Part shown: positions 63,633-64,000 of the stretch, piece after piece | How the letters are laid out: the number at the start of each line of letters is the position of its first letter | Position numbering within the stretch: the first letter of the stretch is position 1 | Source: JAWLBY01 sp041687455 | Lineage (GTDB): Bacteria; Pseudomonadota; Gammaproteobacteria; Xanthomonadales; Xanthomonadaceae | Length of the DNA stretch: 64,000 bases | Direction of reading: 5' to 3' | Assembly (NCBI GenBank): GCA_041687455.1 | Contig: JAWLBY010000017.1 | Coordinates: 26,579-90,578 of the forward strand | Program-made: the position numbers and the translations under genes | The notes under the pieces: generated by a model | Seen by the model: the letters and a program-made list of their open reading frames with translations, nothing else | Told to the model about the DNA's origin: nothing | Database searches by the model: none

Positions 63633-63889
63633 GCCCAACGAGGATGTAGAAAAAGTCCGCGGTCCGAAGCGCGGCCGTTACGGCAGGCAGAAACCGCTCG
63701 CCACAGTTGAATTCTGGATGCATTTCGGACCGCTAGCTTCTCAGAATTCACGTACAGCGCTGCTCCCATGCCCGATTTCACGGCCGTCAGACTTTTTCTA
63801 CAGCCTCAGCGTTAAGCGGCCGCGGGCCGATACAACATCAGGAAACACGATAGTCTCTCCCCGCGGTCCGCTTGAACGCATAGTTGGGG
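63633..63889 (-). other. attC site 3, with MITE inserted
   Basis: Bounded by GTTGGGC (63633-63639 in complement) and CCCCAAC (63883-63889 in complement). Without the insert it is 89 bp. The arms pair closely: GCGTTAAGCGGCCGCGG on one side and GCGTTCAAGCGGACCGCGG on the other, with extrahelical bases. The left arm begins next to the MITE end. Confidence 0.78.
63640..63807. mobile_element. MITE-like element, copy 2 (168 bp)
   Basis: Same length and ends as copy 1: left GAGGATGTAGAAAAAGTC, right end reverse-complementary with one mismatch in 18. About seven or eight substitutions separate the two copies. Insertion falls at the same position relative to the attC core in both cases (directly after AAC), which points to a site preference or to copying with the attC. 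Confidence 0.82.
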
Positions 63890-63905
63890 AGCAACGCCCC
63901 ATTAG

Positions 63906-63923
63906 GGAAGGTCTGAATAAGTC
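63906..63923 (+). mobile_element. Possible end of an insertion sequence at the window edge
   Basis: The string GGAAGGTCTGAATAAGTC has the look of an IS5-like terminal inverted repeat; the sequence to its right leaves the attC and has no family resemblance in the 77 bases available. The other end, if any, lies beyond the window, so this is only a suggestion. Confidence 0.35.
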
Positions 63924-64000
63924 ACCGCGGCATCACGATTCAAGGGGTCTTGCAGTTCTCGAAGGGCTTGCTGGGTGATGAAAGTCGAAAACGGCGACTT

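Noticed and set aside
63628..63723. Start of the membrane-anchored cassette gene at 63723 within the MITE
   Set aside because: The first 32 residues are translated from the MITE and attC core; ATG 63627 follows the R' box as in the other cassettes.

Overview
The window is GC-rich, densely packed chromosomal DNA of a gammaproteobacterium. An Ax21-type outer-membrane protein, a DUF938 methyltransferase, DUF3309/DUF1328 small proteins and an integron-like cassette array together suggest Xanthomonadales (Lysobacterales). This is an inference from gene families; no rRNA or tRNA gene is present to fix the taxonomy. Two stretches are visibly less GC-rich than the rest, the CRISPR-Cas locus (about 25.4-31.7 kb) and the right end (about 61.4-64 kb), and both look horizontally acquired.

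Left part (1-24.6 kb). A partial DUF938 methyltransferase diverges from a MASE1-GGDEF diguanylate cyclase. A run of small envelope and stress genes follows (TerB-like, DUF1328, entericidin, lipoprotein, DUF3309, DUF4398, OmpA). A CopD/HemJ-like protein then converges on a four-gene cytochrome c oxidase cluster on the minus strand, in which subunit II is fused to cytochrome c and subunit I to subunit III. A tightly overlapping plus-strand operon (10.5-17.8 kb) encodes a ThDP enzyme, an enolase-superfamily enzyme, an FAD/Fe-S dehydrogenase, an Anabaena-sensory-rhodopsin-transducer-like protein and a short-chain dehydrogenase. Next come a YqhA-like protein, a VOC protein, an RND efflux pair and a pepsin-like or retropepsin-like protein.

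CRISPR locus (25.1-31.7 kb). A complete type II-C system: a 25-repeat array, cas2, cas1 and cas9 on the minus strand, and a divergent tracrRNA upstream of cas9 with an anti-repeat and a terminator. A truncated DUF1801 gene lies at its left edge.

Middle (32.1-49.6 kb). A sulfide/persulfide detoxification island (persulfide dioxygenase, TauE exporter, peroxiredoxin, BigR/SqrR-like repressor, rhodanese, sulfide:quinone oxidoreductase) carries two matching candidate operators. It is followed by an Ax21-like porin, an OmpR/EnvZ-type two-component system, a TetR-controlled HlyD-ABC export operon, cytochrome c', a TlpA-like thioredoxin, a GH13 trehalose-synthase-like enzyme, an HD-GYP phosphodiesterase and Rnk.

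Right part (49.8-61.2 kb). A nitric-oxide module: quinol-dependent NO reductase and the ScdA/YtfE repair protein, transcribed divergently from norR. The intergenic region holds three GGT-N7-ACC boxes and a sigma-54 promoter, and the promoter forces a revised GTG start for scdA. A MacAB-like exporter, a periplasmic-sensor EAL protein and a TonB-like lipoprotein follow.

Right end (61.4-64 kb). Minus-strand gene cassettes of a chromosomal integron, separated by attC sites. Two of the attC sites carry near-identical 168-bp MITE-like elements inserted exactly next to the recombination core. A possible IS end lies at the window edge.
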